64,000 nucleotides of DNA from Rhododendron vialii (GCF_030253575.1 NC_080561.1:36999564-37063563); one strand, 5' to 3'. Positions 36,101-50,206 are shown, counted from the stretch's first letter. Notes: generated from the letters alone by a model not told the origin. Program-made: numbers and translations.

Positions 36101-37475
36101 ACATTTAAGTTTTGATAGGCTGAGTTTGGTTCAGCTATCGGAAATACTAACCTTTTTCTTGAATGAAGGGTGAGAAAGATGACAAGATAATTGCAGTGTG
36201 TGCTGATGATCCCGAGTACAAGGGGTATACTGATATCAAGGACCTGCCACCACATCGATTGGCTGAGATTCGCCGCTTCTTTGAGGACTGTATCCTTGTA
36301 AAACTTTTTCATTTATATTTGATCAATTTTTGTGCCTTGCATCTTTGATACGATGTATACAGCAAATATTTCTACCCTACACCGTTCGTTTTCTTCCAGA
36401 AAGCTGCAAAATGAAAGGAAATAGAAGAATGTAGTTTTCTCTTAACTAGTAAATAGACAAGAAAAATGAGAACAAGGAGGTTGCCGTTAATGATTTCCTG
36501 CCTGCCTCAAAAGCGGTTGACTCTATCCAGCAGTCAATGTAAGTGATCAATTATACTATGTTTCAGTGTTCTTTTTCCCATTATACTTAGTATGTGTGTT
36601 GTATTGGATGGACTCATCCATACAGTCAACATCAAGCTGTTTGCTTCACAATAAACAATGATGCAAGATTGAATGAGCCTTGGTAGAACTGACTACAGAA
36701 GAAGCCATTTGTGTTTCAACCATACCCTGAAGGGCCTAGCTTCTGTGACTTCGAATTAGTTTTCAATCCTTCCGTTATCTTACATTTACCCCTTTTGGTG
36801 TTGAAAGCCTGTTTGCAGGGATGAACGTCTGCTCCGTAGTTATGGTACTATCCACGTATTGATTGGATAATTTTTATGGGATAGCCCAATTTGAAAACTT
36901 CTTTTGATTGACCTCTATTTTATGAGTATTCAACATAAATATTGCGTAAACAACTTCACTTGTTTCACATATTACGTAATTGCATCGATGTGTTTTTTAG
37001 ATAGCATCGATGTGTTTTTTAGATATGTATGTATGTGCCTTTTGCCTTTTCTATTAATACAAATATCATTGAGGTTGATTTATTCAGATATATGATACAC
37101 CATAAACTGACAGATTTTTGATTTCTTGGTTATTCTATTATAACACAGAAGAAAGATTATAGATTTCGTGAAACTAATTTTTTTTTAATCTTTTTCTTAT
37201 CTTACCGTGGTCTCCATGAAATGATTTCTCTAGCTTTGTTCCAGCTGGTGTTGGTTGCTAGATTTACACCCATACATTTTTTTTTTAAAACTCGGCAACA
37301 CCCATACATCGTTAGAGTTCCATCTTTCACTTTGTAAGGATTTTCATCAATTAATACTCTGCTTGTCATCAATCTCATCTACATGGATTATGACCTTAAA
37401 TCTTATCGTGTTTTTTCTGTTCAACCATGTAGGGATCTCTATGCGGACTATATCGTGGAAAGCTTGAGGCGGTAG
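33137..37475 (+). CDS. PPA: Soluble inorganic pyrophosphatase, 8 coding exons
   Basis: The exons are 33137-33275, 33374-33402, 34921-34986, 35068-35175, 36018-36083, 36169-36289, 36457-36538 and 37433-37475. Phases close and the product is 217 aa, the normal size of plant family I soluble pyrophosphatases. The enzyme splits PPi to two phosphates in a Mg2+-dependent reaction and so pulls biosynthetic reactions forward; plant members are mainly cytosolic. Visible motifs are [37 protein letters not shown] and the metal-binding signature DNDPLD (103-108), then ADDPEYK and the C-terminal VESLRR. The N-terminus is a short polar extension without an obvious transit peptide. The start follows the splice acceptor closely. 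The intron after 36083 has a GC donor. Introns 2 and 8 carry repeat remnants. Confidence 0.97.
33655..33760. repeat. Dispersed repeat Y, copy 1
   Basis: GCACGAGCGCAGTGCGA, GCGGGAGCGCAAAGCATTTT and GACTAAGGG occur in order. The same order recurs at 58175-58290. It lies in intron 2 of the pyrophosphatase gene and is probably a transposon fragment. Confidence 0.7.
34576..34840. repeat. Dispersed repeat Z in pyrophosphatase intron
   Basis: ACATATCAGACGATAGCTGATCAAC, a TTCTC word and CACCAAAATAAGCC resemble blocks at 19140-19270 and 38230-38400 in the same order. The copies are diverged, and limits are approximate. Confidence 0.4.
36084..36168 (+). other. GC-AG intron in the pyrophosphatase gene
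   Basis: Exon 5 ends GATCAG and the intron starts GCATGT, ending GAATGAAG before GGTGAG. Only this placement keeps the conserved protein sequence MIDQ|GEKDDK in frame. Using the nearby GT at 36088 would add four bases and shift the frame. Confidence 0.85.
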
Positions 37476-39680
37476 TTCACATTTACCATAAACATCACGC
37501 TCGTTGGTGCTGTTGGTAGTTTATCTATATCTTGCTTCATTGTCTTCAAATCTTCTCAACATTCCGCTGCATATGAACCCGTGGATTCACATTTGTGGGC
37601 TTGTATCATGTTAACGGATGAATTGTTCCTTATAGTTCATGGTGATGGTGGCGAAATCGCTCTCTATACATTGACAGTAATGAAACTTACAAGTTGAAGC
37701 TTCTGCCATTTGATGTATTAAAGTATTTTTTGTTCACTACTACTTATTTGCTGCCATTATTTGTAGCGAACCGGGGCCAAGTGGAATGATTTTGTCAGCT
37801 TTCCCATGTCTTCTAAAACTTGCCCACCTGATCAAAGTTACATTTCCATCTTAGGTGTGGCCAAATAGGGCTTAGCTTCTATTCTACAGAAGTGAATTCT
37901 CCTCCGATACATTTACGGGGCTCGTGTCTGATAAGCTTAATTGCCGAGGCCTGGCGAATTCTTCAGGAAAACTTGGGTCTGTATTCTTCTCTTTATATTT
38001 CTGGGTTCGTCCTCTTTGCTGTTGCCCAGCTGAGGGACCTCTAGTCTGGCCCAGCAGTGGGCCTTTTTCGGGCCCAAGTTGATGATCAAAGCGGAGTATT
38101 TAGTTTTTAGACCAACTTAAAGTTATGACAAAAGCGTTGATCGGGTAACATACGATATGCTTCTGGAACACATTTGTCTTACAAAATATTGAAACAATAA
38201 AGTTTTGAACACTGAATCGAAAACAATTTTTTGCAACATAGATGTGTGCTGAAAGTATATCAAGCAGTATTCGATCAGCTTTAATTTTTACTGTGACTGA
38301 ACTTCTCAACAAGGTTTGAAAAGGGAACGACTCTAATCATCAAAATATGGAGCCCATAAATGGGCCGGACTTGACTGTGCAGGGACAGATGAATTGGACG
38401 GCTCGGGACAAAATTGTGTCTGGAATTGTATTTAGTTTTGTAGGTAGCATTGCTCTTTTCTGAATTTACTTTACAATGCTTCTATCTTCTTCTTCTTCTT
38501 CTTCTTCTCCTTCTTCTTCTTCTTCTTCTTTTTTTTGACAAAATACAATGCTTAACTACTAGTATTTGTTACATATTGTGTTACAACATCGTAGTAAAGA
38601 ACTCTCACCCAAAAAAAACATAGTGAAGAACTTCGAAGCAAATTACATAAGCTCAAATAATGCCCATGAAACTCAAAAAAGAGATAGGCATGAGCTAGAT
38701 CTTCCGTTGGATCTATCAACCATATGGTACATTTTTAATTGGTCTTGACTAATAAAATTGTAGCCGACGCAACAAGATAAATCTACTTTACAGAAAGCAG
38801 ACGCTGAATCTTTCTTTACCAGAAGAAAAAGTTTGACAAGATTTAAAGTGACAATCATGTCGCTCTTAATGAAAGGTGAAAGATCGTAAACATGAAATGA
38901 AGTTCCCTATCAACGTCACTCGTGACCAAAAAAAAACCCTACTCACTCATGACAATTGAATGATTCAATTCATCCTACGTTTGAAATTTGCAATTTTTGT
39001 TTTAATGTTCCCCCAACCCTAAATCGTAAACCTTGTGTATTTGATATCAACCACTCAATTAAGACTGTGTACAAGTAAAAGACTGGGAAGAATTCATTCA
39101 CCGTGGTAGAATCAGAGTGAGAGGACATCATCTTCTTTTGAGTTCAATTTTTCCCTTTTTGGAAGAGTCCAGTGATAAATCAAAAATTATACTCCGTAGT
39201 AAACTATTTCAAAATTTTATTCCAAAACCCGACACAAAGCGGACATAAATACTAGGAAATTGAGGTATTCCATTCATCATTATTAGTTCAAAAATGTTCA
39301 CACCAGCGGCTAAAAGTTGCGTAACAACAAATGGTATTTGAGTGACATAGTTGAGTTGTCTGGTTTGATTGGAAAACGGAAGAACTATAAGAAGACATAA
39401 TATTATAGACAATGCTATAGAAAAATGCTGTTTGTATTTAACAAAATTAACCTTGATGAGATCAAACAAAAATTAGAAGGGGGAAAGCAACACCTCTTCT
39501 TATTTCCTTCAATTTACTTGATACAGCACACTAGCATTAGGACATTCCATGCTTATTTGACCCATTTGACCCTTGGATAATGGGAACTTTACAGAGATGC
39601 ATGCTTTAACCAATATGAGGAAGGCCACAAAAACAGTGATATTTGGGCCTTAGAAGTACAGAATGGGAAGAGAGTGTGAA
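37476..39680. other. Intergenic between two convergent genes
   Basis: The left part contains the pyrophosphatase 3' UTR. A diverged copy of repeat Z lies at 38130-38420 and a (CTT)n microsatellite at 38486-38530. Nothing coding was recognised. Confidence 0.5.
38486..38530. repeat. (CTT)n microsatellite
   Basis: About 15 TTC/CTT units with one CTCC interruption, followed by a T-run. Confidence 0.95.
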
Positions 39681-41787
<2,107 letters not shown>

Positions 41788-41828
41788 CTCTGTGTGTGTG
41801 TGTGTGTTGGGTGAGAGATGAGCTCCTC

Positions 41829-41838
41829 AATTTATAGA
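41829..41838 (-). promoter_or_regulatory. TATA box of the double-bond reductase gene
   Basis: CTCTATAAATT on the minus strand lies about 45 nt upstream of the ATG at 41787. This predicts a very short leader of roughly 10-20 nt before a (CA)n stretch and the ATG. Confidence 0.65.
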
Positions 41839-42150
41839 GGAACGTTGGTCAATGACGTTAATTATCACAAGTGATTTTTTTGAAAACTAATCATGTGTCC
41901 GCACATCGACTGATCATTTTTATCGTAAGCGATGATATACATGCCCCCTTATAAAGTCGAGGGAGTTAAGGTGAAATAATGATAAGAATCGAGATTTTCT
42001 AATGTGATGATCCATCTATGATTCTTACGTGACTCAAAAATGGATGCAATCTATCATGTACGGTCTTGTTCGATTATCCGAACTGTTCATTTTGCAAGTC
42101 TTAGATTTATTTAGCTCAAATGTTGGAAATTAGGTCTATTGGACACAAAA

Positions 42151-42365
42151 ACATCGGGAATATCAACGTCATCGCTTACTTCATAATTAACTAAATAATC
42201 TTCCAGAGTTTGATTAATTATATTATAGTGTACACAAAGAGGGAAAAACATTGGGAATCAACGTCATCGCTTACTTCATAATTAACTAAATAAATAATCC
42301 TCCAGAATTTGATTATAGTGGTATATATACAAAGATATAAAAACATTGGGAATCAACGTCATCGC
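42151..42365. repeat. Tandem repeat, about 96-bp unit, just over two copies
   Basis: ACAT(C/T)GGGAAT, CAACGTCATCGCTTACTTCA and AATTAACTAAATAA recur at 42151, 42248 and 42343. Small indels separate the units. Confidence 0.85.
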
Positions 42366-42405
42366 TTAATCATCTTAACATCGTATTTAATTTTGGGAAT
42401 TGATA

Positions 42406-42570
42406 TTCGCGCTCCAAGATTTACTGCAGGCGCTCCACCTTTTTGTTTTTACACTGTGATGTTGTCAGCAACATCACAGTGTAAAAACAAAATATACACT
42501 GATGTTGCCAGCAACATCACAGTATAAAAACAAAAAGGTAGAGCGCCTGCAGTAAATCTTGGAGCGCGAA
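42406..42570. mobile_element. Short foldback element with 30-bp inverted ends
   Basis: TTCGCGCTCCAAGATTTACT at the left is matched in inverted form at the right, and the match runs about 30 bp through the CTGCAGGCGCTC block. The interior has two nested hairpins built on ACTGTGATGTTG and CAGCAACATCAC. No clear target duplication was found. Confidence 0.8.
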
Positions 42571-43557
42571 AATCAGTTCCCTTAATTTTAATTAAGGTTT
42601 ACGATAATTAATTAAGTACAGCCACGTAGGGGTCAAGTTGAGTTGGACCGGATTAGCTCATGGCTGACGTCTAATTAACTTCCTCATTTTGTTTGGTTCT
42701 CCCTCATAAATATTTTTTTAATTTTTTTTTACTGTTGCGTCGTCCGTGTTTTTTTTCATCTTTAGTGATTTCTTTTATCAAATTTATTACTTTTTTTTTT
42801 TGATGTATATAAACATACCTCTATTAAAAAAGAAAAAGAGTTTGTTAAAATGTTTTAAAAATTGACAAAGAACGAAAAATACGCAAACTTATAAAACTTT
42901 TTTTTTTTAATCTCAAAACTGACATTTAAACAAAGTGTTGAAGTTCCTTTTTTTGTCCAACCCCGGGTTAGATTGTCGCATATACTGTACTATACTAGCA
43001 ATGGGTCATTGCTAAGAGAGAAATTTATTCACGACACTCCGCGCAATCTTAGCCGCCCAAAACACTTTTGAACGGTCGAGATTGAGCATCGTAAAACTTA
43101 TTCACGGTTTCTTTTTCTTTTTTTTTTTGAAAATGTCAATTTCATTTCTTAACAAGTCCGAAGGCAATGATTACATCGCAAGCAAAATACAGGAGTGCAC
43201 CGAACTACCTACTCAGGGATTAATGGACACCCTACAAAAGCAATCAACACTAGGTGCCGATATGAGAATTCCATCCAGGACTAGGCAGAGAGAAATCGAA
43301 ACGAAATCCCAGTACAAACCATTACACAAACATAACAGATGTAATCAGAACAACAAACAGATCACAAGCGAAAAGGCCGGCCGAAGACCAAATCCTCCTT
43401 CTCCTTGACCTGCAGCCGTCTCCGCCGGCGCAAGGCCAGCCCACGACAGAAATCAACCAAATAGGCAGCCTTCCGGTCCCATGAACTACTGTCCTTTTAG
43501 CATGCCAGCCGATCAGAGAAAACTCCGCAGTAAGCCTCCGCTGCCACAGCAAGCTCC

Positions 43558-44964
43558 TGCTTGCGACCTTAATGTGTGTTGCAATAAGAATGCCCCAAGC
43601 GTAGGGCTAGGTCGGTTGAAAGCATAATAATAATACCCAGAAGTCCGGGGTCGAATCCTCAGGGAGCGCATCCATAACTTGTCTCAGAGATTAGCTTTAA
43701 GAGAGTTTTAGTGTTAGGACCGCCAACCGATCTTCGGCTTTTAGACGGCCAACTTGAAAGATTTGGTTAACTGGCTACTTAACCTAACTACGGCTTTTTG
43801 ACTGGAGGTTAAACTAAAGGCTCGGTCTAGGGATAACTAACAATCATAACGCAAGGATAAGCTCGATTCTTCTCTTTTTAACGAAAGTGTTAAACATGTC
43901 TGGGGTCCTTTTTGAGCATTTAGACAAACACGAGGAGGGACATAGCTCTAGGTATCAAATGTGGCAAAAGGATTAACCATTGCTTACATTTGATCCAAGA
44001 GAGTAACACCTCAAGGTTTTGATTCATAAAATAGGTCCTTGCCATGTTTAAGCTGGAAAACAAGAGTTCTCGAGAGGAGAACGAGCCCACCCCTGGTTAC
44101 GGGATGTTAATCATCTCATAACCTAGTCTTGCTACACTACTCACACATAATGAAAGGAGAAGTGATATGGATTAGGATTCGGATGAGAGAACACGAAATC
44201 ATGCTGAAAGCAGAAATAAAAACTAGATTAATAAGGATCCCAATGAAACTTACAACATTAATGAAAGCAATCCTCCTCCAAATCCCCAAATCAATGCTCC
44301 ATTAATGAGGGAGAAAAGAGTTGGTGAGAAGAGGCGGTAGAGAAAGAAAAGAGCTGATGTCTAAGAACATAACATAACCCTAAAAACGTGCAAAAGAGTA
44401 TTTATAGCATCCCTTTAAAGTTACAAAAGAAAATAGAAATCTGCAGAAATTGGGGCTTCCTACCGGTAGGCATTGATCTCCTACCGGTAGAACGGCTTCG
44501 AGCAAAAGGGGACACTGAAAAATCTGGCTTCCTACCGGTAGGCATTGATCTCCTACCGGTAGAACTTGAATGGTGCAACTTTGTGACCTCTCTGATTAGG
44601 CGTTGGACCGGTAGAGCAGGCCCTCCTACCGGTAGGAATGAGATTATACCGGTAGGCATTGATCTCCTACCGGTAGAACTTCCTTTTCTACGAATTTTGA
44701 TCAGCTTCTTCTGGACTTCTCCAAACTCTCCGGGGCTTCGACACAGCTCATCCGGACTCCGCTATCGCTTCATTTACCCCACGGGTCCCCGAATCACGAT
44801 GGGATAGGCTCATGGCGTTAAAACTGCCTTATTAAAGAAAAGAACCTGCAAACACCAAAACGCACCCTTCGCACAATATCATTCAAAAACATAGAGTTAT
44901 GCGCGCGCGCGTACCAAAAATGAGCGAGATAAGCCCGAATATAACCACAATTGTGGGCTTATCA
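43558..44964 (-). mobile_element. Solo LTR (1,407 bp) inside the retroposon, TSD GCTCC
   Basis: On the minus strand it begins TGATAAGCCCACAATTG and ends GGTCGCAAGCA (TG...CA). GCTCC is duplicated at 43553-43557 and 44965-44969. CTATAAATACTC on the minus strand (44397-44408) gives the orientation. The CTACCGGTAG array lies 50-270 bp upstream of this TATA box, in the presumed U3. No internal coding domain is present. The 139-codon plus-strand frame at 44388-44807 is a by-product of the array. Confidence 0.87.
44460..44676. repeat. Second CTACCGGTAG array, 21-bp phase
   Basis: Perfect CTACCGGTAG starts at 44460, 44481, 44532, 44553, 44626 and 44667. Near-perfect sites start at 44605 (GGACCGGTAG) and 44646 (ATACCGGTAG). 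Spacings are 21, 21, 21 (44605 to 44626), 20 and 21. The spacer GCATTGATCTC is the same in three pairs. Confidence 0.92.
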
Positions 44965-45527
44965 GCTCCAACCACGCAACCGAAGCAAACCAAACTAGGT
45001 CCGGCCGGCTGAGCGTGGTCACGGCGACCGGTAACCTTCAAGAAGACTATCCGTTGAAACTCATCCACAACCCATACCAGAACAAGAACGAAAAAGAAAT
45101 TATTTGCCCACTACCACAACCTCACCAGATCCGGGGGAGACGCGAATCGGTACACAACCGGACTGAAAAGACCAGCCGGTAGAGGAGATGAAAAATCGTC
45201 AGAAAAGGAAAAGAAAACCCTAATTTCAAAACACCTCACCTTATTAAATCCAACCACCGACCACCAGCTACCAGATCTGAGACTCCACTGTGAGGACCGA
45301 ACGGAGAAACCCACGAGCTATGGCCGGAGTCCAAGCGCCGAGCTCAACAATAGACGAAACGAGAACTGAGAGGTGTGAACAGCAGAAAGGAGGGGAGGAA
45401 GGGGGGAAATTAGGGGAAAAAGGGGGGGGGGGGGGGGGGGGGAAGGGGGGGGGCGGGGGCCCCTCCCCCAACGGAAAAACTTAGCTGTAGAAAAGTTTAG
45501 AGAGAGAAACAAGAGAGATTCACGGTT

Positions 45528-46038
45528 CTTTCATGAATAAGTTTTTCTCCATTGCTAATGAGAATAGGCATTTCCGCCTTTACTCAAACCTAAACTCCGA
45601 TTCAAAGTCTTTCAATCCTTCAAAGGGGATTCAAACCCAAATTTTCAATGGCTATTTTCTGATGGTGGCAGGTGGTGGTCGTGGTGCTTTGTTGGTCAGC
45701 AATTTTCGGTGGTCAGCAGTGATTTTGGTGGTCGCGGGAGGTGCGCAAGTTTTCGGAAAAGATAGCAGAAGCAAGATCGAGGGTATGTTAAGTATATCAA
45801 TAAAGGCTTTCTACGCCCAACTTGTTAACAGAAAATTGAGCAAAGAATTGATAAGCCTTTACTGATATCGGATTGAGCTGATTTTTTTTCAAAAAAATCC
45901 TTAAAAAAGATTTTTTGAAAAAATTGAGTTGCTCCGATCAAATGTTTGAGATCCCAAAGTGGATCTCACAAAACGCGGTATAGTGTAACGTCAATAGCAG
46001 GGTTCTTTTCATTTGTCATTATGTGGGGTATCTATTAT
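45528..46038. other. Short intergenic stretch, repeat fragments
   Basis: No gene is recognised. Part of it (45780-45990) resembles 16480-16690 and looks like a diverged transposon end. Confidence 0.4.
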
Positions 46039-46870
46039 GGACACGGGGCTCTGCTGCCCACCATGGGCAGTAGCCCCTGCCCACACCTCACACACACCTC
46101 ACACGGCACCGTTTTGGGAAGGAAAGAAAAACCAAACTTTTCGTTTGCAATCTTATAGAGCAGAAACGTGATTATGAGAGCTCTAGAATTAAAATTTAAT
46201 TATGTCTCTTTAGAATAATATGATCAGAATAATAAGATCTTCGTGTCAATTCAAACGGATTGAAAATTGGAGCACTTAATTTTTTAATCAATTTTTTAAT
46301 ATATAAACGGTCTAAAAAAAAATTAAGTACGCCAAGTTTTAATTCGTTTGAACAAGTACGAAGATCTTATTATTCTAATCATATTATTCTAAAGTATCAT
46401 AATTAATTTTTGTCTATAGGGCTCTCATAATTAAGTATATGCTCTTTATTTAGGATCCTGTAGATCAGAAACGTGATTATGAGAGCACTATAGACAAAAA
46501 TTAATTATATCTCTTTAGAATAATATGATCAGAATAATAAGATCTTCGTATTTGTTCAAACGAATTAAAAATTAGCGCACTTAATTTTTTTTAGACCGTT
46601 TATATATTAAAAAATATGATTAAAAATTTAAGTGCTTCAATTTTCAATCCGTTTGAATTGACTCGAAGATCTTATTATTCTGATCATATTATTCTAAAGA
46701 AACATAATTAAATTTTAACTCTATGACTTTCATAATCACGTTTCTGCTTCATAGGATTGCAAACGGAGAGTTTTGTTTTTTCTTTCCTTTCCAAAACGGT
46801 GCCGTGTGAGGTGTGTGTGAGGTGTGGGCAGGGGCTGCTGCCCATGGTGCGCAGCAGAGCTCCCGCGTCC
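46039..46870. mobile_element. 832-bp hierarchical palindrome (foldback element)
   Basis: The whole element is an inverted repeat. The GGACACGGGGCTCTGCTGC end is matched inversely at 46848-46870. CACACCTCACACGGCACCGTTTTG (46083-46114) is matched inversely at 46793-46826. Each arm is again palindromic: GAATAATAAGATCTTCGT blocks occur four times in alternating orientation near 46229, 46362, 46532 and 46664. The outermost flanks share only TAT, so the target duplication is uncertain. No coding capacity. Confidence 0.88.
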
Positions 46871-49800
46871 TATTGCATGGCATTGCATAATAGTAGACGG
46901 GTTTGTTAGCTGCCTTGCCGGAGATGGTGTGCCGGGTTGGCCATGTTTTCGAATACAATTTTCGGAAAAAAACGTAAGCGTTCGTTCACAAAAATTAACA
47001 AGTTTTGCATTTTAATTACCATGTTGTTCACAGAAATTAGTAACTTGTCAATAAATTTTTTTTTTTGTATAGTAATTCCAATCACAAATCTACCTACAAC
47101 TTATTCACTATCGAAAATAATTTGACATTTCTCAACAACTTGCTCACTACCGAAAACACCTAAAAACTTGATTGCTATAAATTTCTTCTCACAATTTACT
47201 CACTACTGGAAACACTCCCTTAGTAGTAGCACGGTCTTTATTCTCTAGCTTATTTTGGCTGTTTCTCCGGCTGGTTTTCCCAGTCCGTTTGGGTTTTTGT
47301 CTGAGTTTCCCCCAGATCCGAAGGGTGCAGTGGTGTGCTGATAAGTATTGGGTTGGTTCCATGGGTTTTCTGCATTTCCGGTTTGAGGCAATGGTGAATA
47401 AACACCAGGCTTTGCCCTAAGGTTTTGTTTGAGCACTTGACATAAATCTGCAGAAGTGGGTTTTCAATCACTGGTTGTCGTGATCGCGAGATTTGGAATT
47501 TTAGCCTATTACGGATTTCTTTTCCGGTCTCCGTGCTCAAAGCCTGTCGTGGCAGTAGGGGCTTGCCTCGGAGCCTCTCCTTCGCTTTGGATTGAGGTAT
47601 CGGTTGCGTCCTCAGTCAACGGAGCATCTTCTCCTCGCCCAGAGGCGACCAGTATGCTTACTGGGCAGCAGTCCAGGGTGTTGGATTCTTAGCTTGTGCT
47701 TGTTTCATAATTTCCATCAAAATATTTTGTGTTGGTTAATCAATTGTAAGTTTAGTTATAAAAATGGGAGTGTCACGAGACTTTCCCTTTATAAGATGGA
47801 GAAAAGGGTTCTCACTTTGGAATAGTAATAGTAGACTAGCATCTCCAACCCAACTAACTCAAGTTTTTACTTAGATTTGAGCAAAAATTGGCGTGAAAGC
47901 TAGCATCTCCACCTCTTTACTTGGATGTTGAAGGATTCCAACGTCCACCGCCACTACTACCGCTTGTCACCACTGTCTCCGCCGCTGACCAAATCTCACT
48001 CTTTTGCGGCTCCTTCAACGCGACAGGCAAATCCACTGATTTCTCTTGATCTGCTGATCAAATTTTATATTTTTTATACGAAGACAGAGAAAAGGAATGT
48101 GTTTGTTTCGGCCTTTCGGGCCAGAATTTGTTCCATGGCATCTTTTTACAGGGGTGCACATAGTCTGAATTGGTCCAGTTTTTTAGAAAATTAATAACCG
48201 GACCATTTTAAACGGTTCTAGAAAATTGGGAACCAAAATCTAACCAATATATGCATGGAACCTAACGAGAAACACATCGCTTATTCATATGAACTCATAA
48301 AAATTGAAAATTTAAAGCACCAAAAAACTCATAGGTAAAATAAAAATAGAAATTTTATTAAAAACTTTCCTAACAAATAAGATTTCATCTCTAAATAAAT
48401 TAACTTTAGCATGAAAAGATTAACCTACAAAATTCAAATTACATATTTAATAACACACATGTATGTATTTTTATATATATTAGTTCTAATTGGTCCGGTT
48501 CGGTTCTAACCACAATTTTTTAATTGAGAACCAGTAACTGAATCAAAATTAACGATTCTTATTTTTTTGAAACCATAACCTAACTAATTAATCGCAGAAC
48601 CCGACTAAATCAGACGGTTCGATCCGAATTGAACCGGTGTTTGCGCTTCAGGCAGTTTTCTTGAGCACTCCTATCTTTTTATACCTATATTTTGGAGGCA
48701 TTTTCTGCACTTTGTGTTCTTGATGAAAAAGAGTTAAATAGTAACATCTTGAACTATCACCTTGTCAGATATCAGGACAAGTGAGTAGGGAATGATTGAA
48801 TCGAACCAGGTGCCATGATTGGTTGTTTGGTAGAATGGCAGAAGACATTTGCCTTATTTGATTCAACTCTCATTTCATCTCATCTCATTTTTTTTTTTAC
48901 ACTTTTTTCAATACATTTTTCTTTTTATCTCTTTTCATTCATTACCACTCATTACAGCAAAAATAATTTTCAAAATGTTGAACCAAATAAGGTGATTGTG
49001 ATGTTTTAATGCTTGGAGTATTATTTAAGGATCTTGTTTCACTCATTATCGTACTTTACTTGCTTACCATTTTGAAGAATCAAATTTTCCCTTTGATAGC
49101 TTGTAACTGCTTGTTTGTTGGAGCCTTGGAGGAGAAGAGAGTGGGATAATGGTGGGGCGCCGAGATAAGCTAAAAAGAGACATAGTTTTTATTCGGTGTT
49201 TGGTTCGCCTTTAGCACCCGAATTGCAAAAATTACCAAGGGTGTGAAAAATTACCAAGGTGCTTTCGTAAACTCTCTAATCCTTTTTTATAAGGGAAATA
49301 ATATTGTTACTCTAAAAATGAATACAGGCACTCAAAAATCAGTATAACTCCAAAGCCACTTTTCTTTATTTTTTGAAATGCTTGCATCAATTTTTGGAGT
49401 GTCAATATCATTTTCCATTTATAATCTCATTACAAAAATGATATACAGTAGTACTATAAGGACAACTAATTGATTTCCCGTAGATTTCCTTATCCATCCG
49501 CTCAACCAGCAATTTTTTTTTTTTTTTGAACATCCACGTATTAACTACCAAACAAATACTCCTACTATTCTTAACTAATCCTATCCTCGCTTTTACTATA
49601 TCCCACTCTTGTCCACTTTCATTTCTTATCTCATAGTAAAAATTTATCTGGCCATCAAACGAGCCGTACGTTGCCAAGCACCCTAGCCCAGCGGAGCGTC
49701 GAGCGGCATCCAACTATTCATCTCGGTACAGACGATTTGAATTGAACTTGAGAATCTATAAATCTGAACCCTCTACTGCTTAGTCAAAATTCAAGCCATT

Positions 49801-49975
49801 AATATATTCGAGATGAACGATCGGATCGGCCGTTCGGCACCGCTTGGCAGCTCCCAATCCGAATCTCTGAGAGAGAAGAAATGGATAAGATCAAAACTTG
49901 TTATTGATTCCCATTTAAAGAAAAGAAACTGTTCTTATCCGATAATTTAATTGACTTTAACGCGGTTATCAATCC
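46871..49975. other. Intergenic, degraded repeats
   Basis: No gene is recognised. Fragments include a GC-richer stretch at 47240-47700 that looks like UTR-type retroposon sequence, and a GCATCTCCAACCC MITE end at 47841 with a partial repeat of it at about 47903. At 48150-48640 is an AT-rich element bounded by GGTCCGGTTCGG-type words. None can be assigned firmly. Confidence 0.4.
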
Positions 49976-49977
49976 GC

Positions 49978-49981
<4 letters not shown>

Positions 49982-50008
<27 letters not shown>

Positions 50009-50009
50009 A
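49982..50009. repeat. (CT)n run upstream of the unknown gene
   Basis: 14 CT units. A likely core-promoter or 5'-UTR element of the transcript that starts hereabouts. Confidence 0.8.
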
Positions 50010-50206
50010 TGAAACTCTTTCCCAATACCCAACCAACGAATCTTCATTCAGATTTCAACGCACTCAACGTCGGTAACCGCCGTGCTCTTCGTTTCCCATT
50101 CCGATCTCCACCCAAATAAGCTCGCTTTTTCTCCTCCCTTTCCTCATCGATGAGCTTGGGTTGCGTTACTTTTGATAGGCGTTAGGGTTACGAAGAGCAT
50201 ACGAAA

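Larger units (their letters stand above)
43110..45517 (-). mobile_element. LINE-like retroposon split by a solo LTR
   Basis: On the minus strand it starts near 45517 with a G/C-run and CT-rich 5'-UTR-like sequence, continues to 44965, resumes at 43552, and ends in an A-run at 43110-43128. The flanks carry ATTCACGGTT at 43100-43109 and 45518-45527, with further partial identity: a variable-length duplication next to poly(A), the mark of target-primed retroposition. Without the LTR it is about 1 kb. I see no reverse transcriptase frame, so it is a non-autonomous or internally deleted copy. Confidence 0.7.

Noticed and set aside
44388-44807. 139-codon plus-strand frame with repeated LPVG(I) units
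   Set aside because: Lies wholly in a solo LTR, opposite to its TATA orientation. The amino-acid repeat follows from the 21-bp (seven-codon) period of the palindrome array.
45290-45512. Gly- or Pro-rich frames
   Set aside because: They come from the poly-G tract at the 5' end of the minus-strand retroposon.
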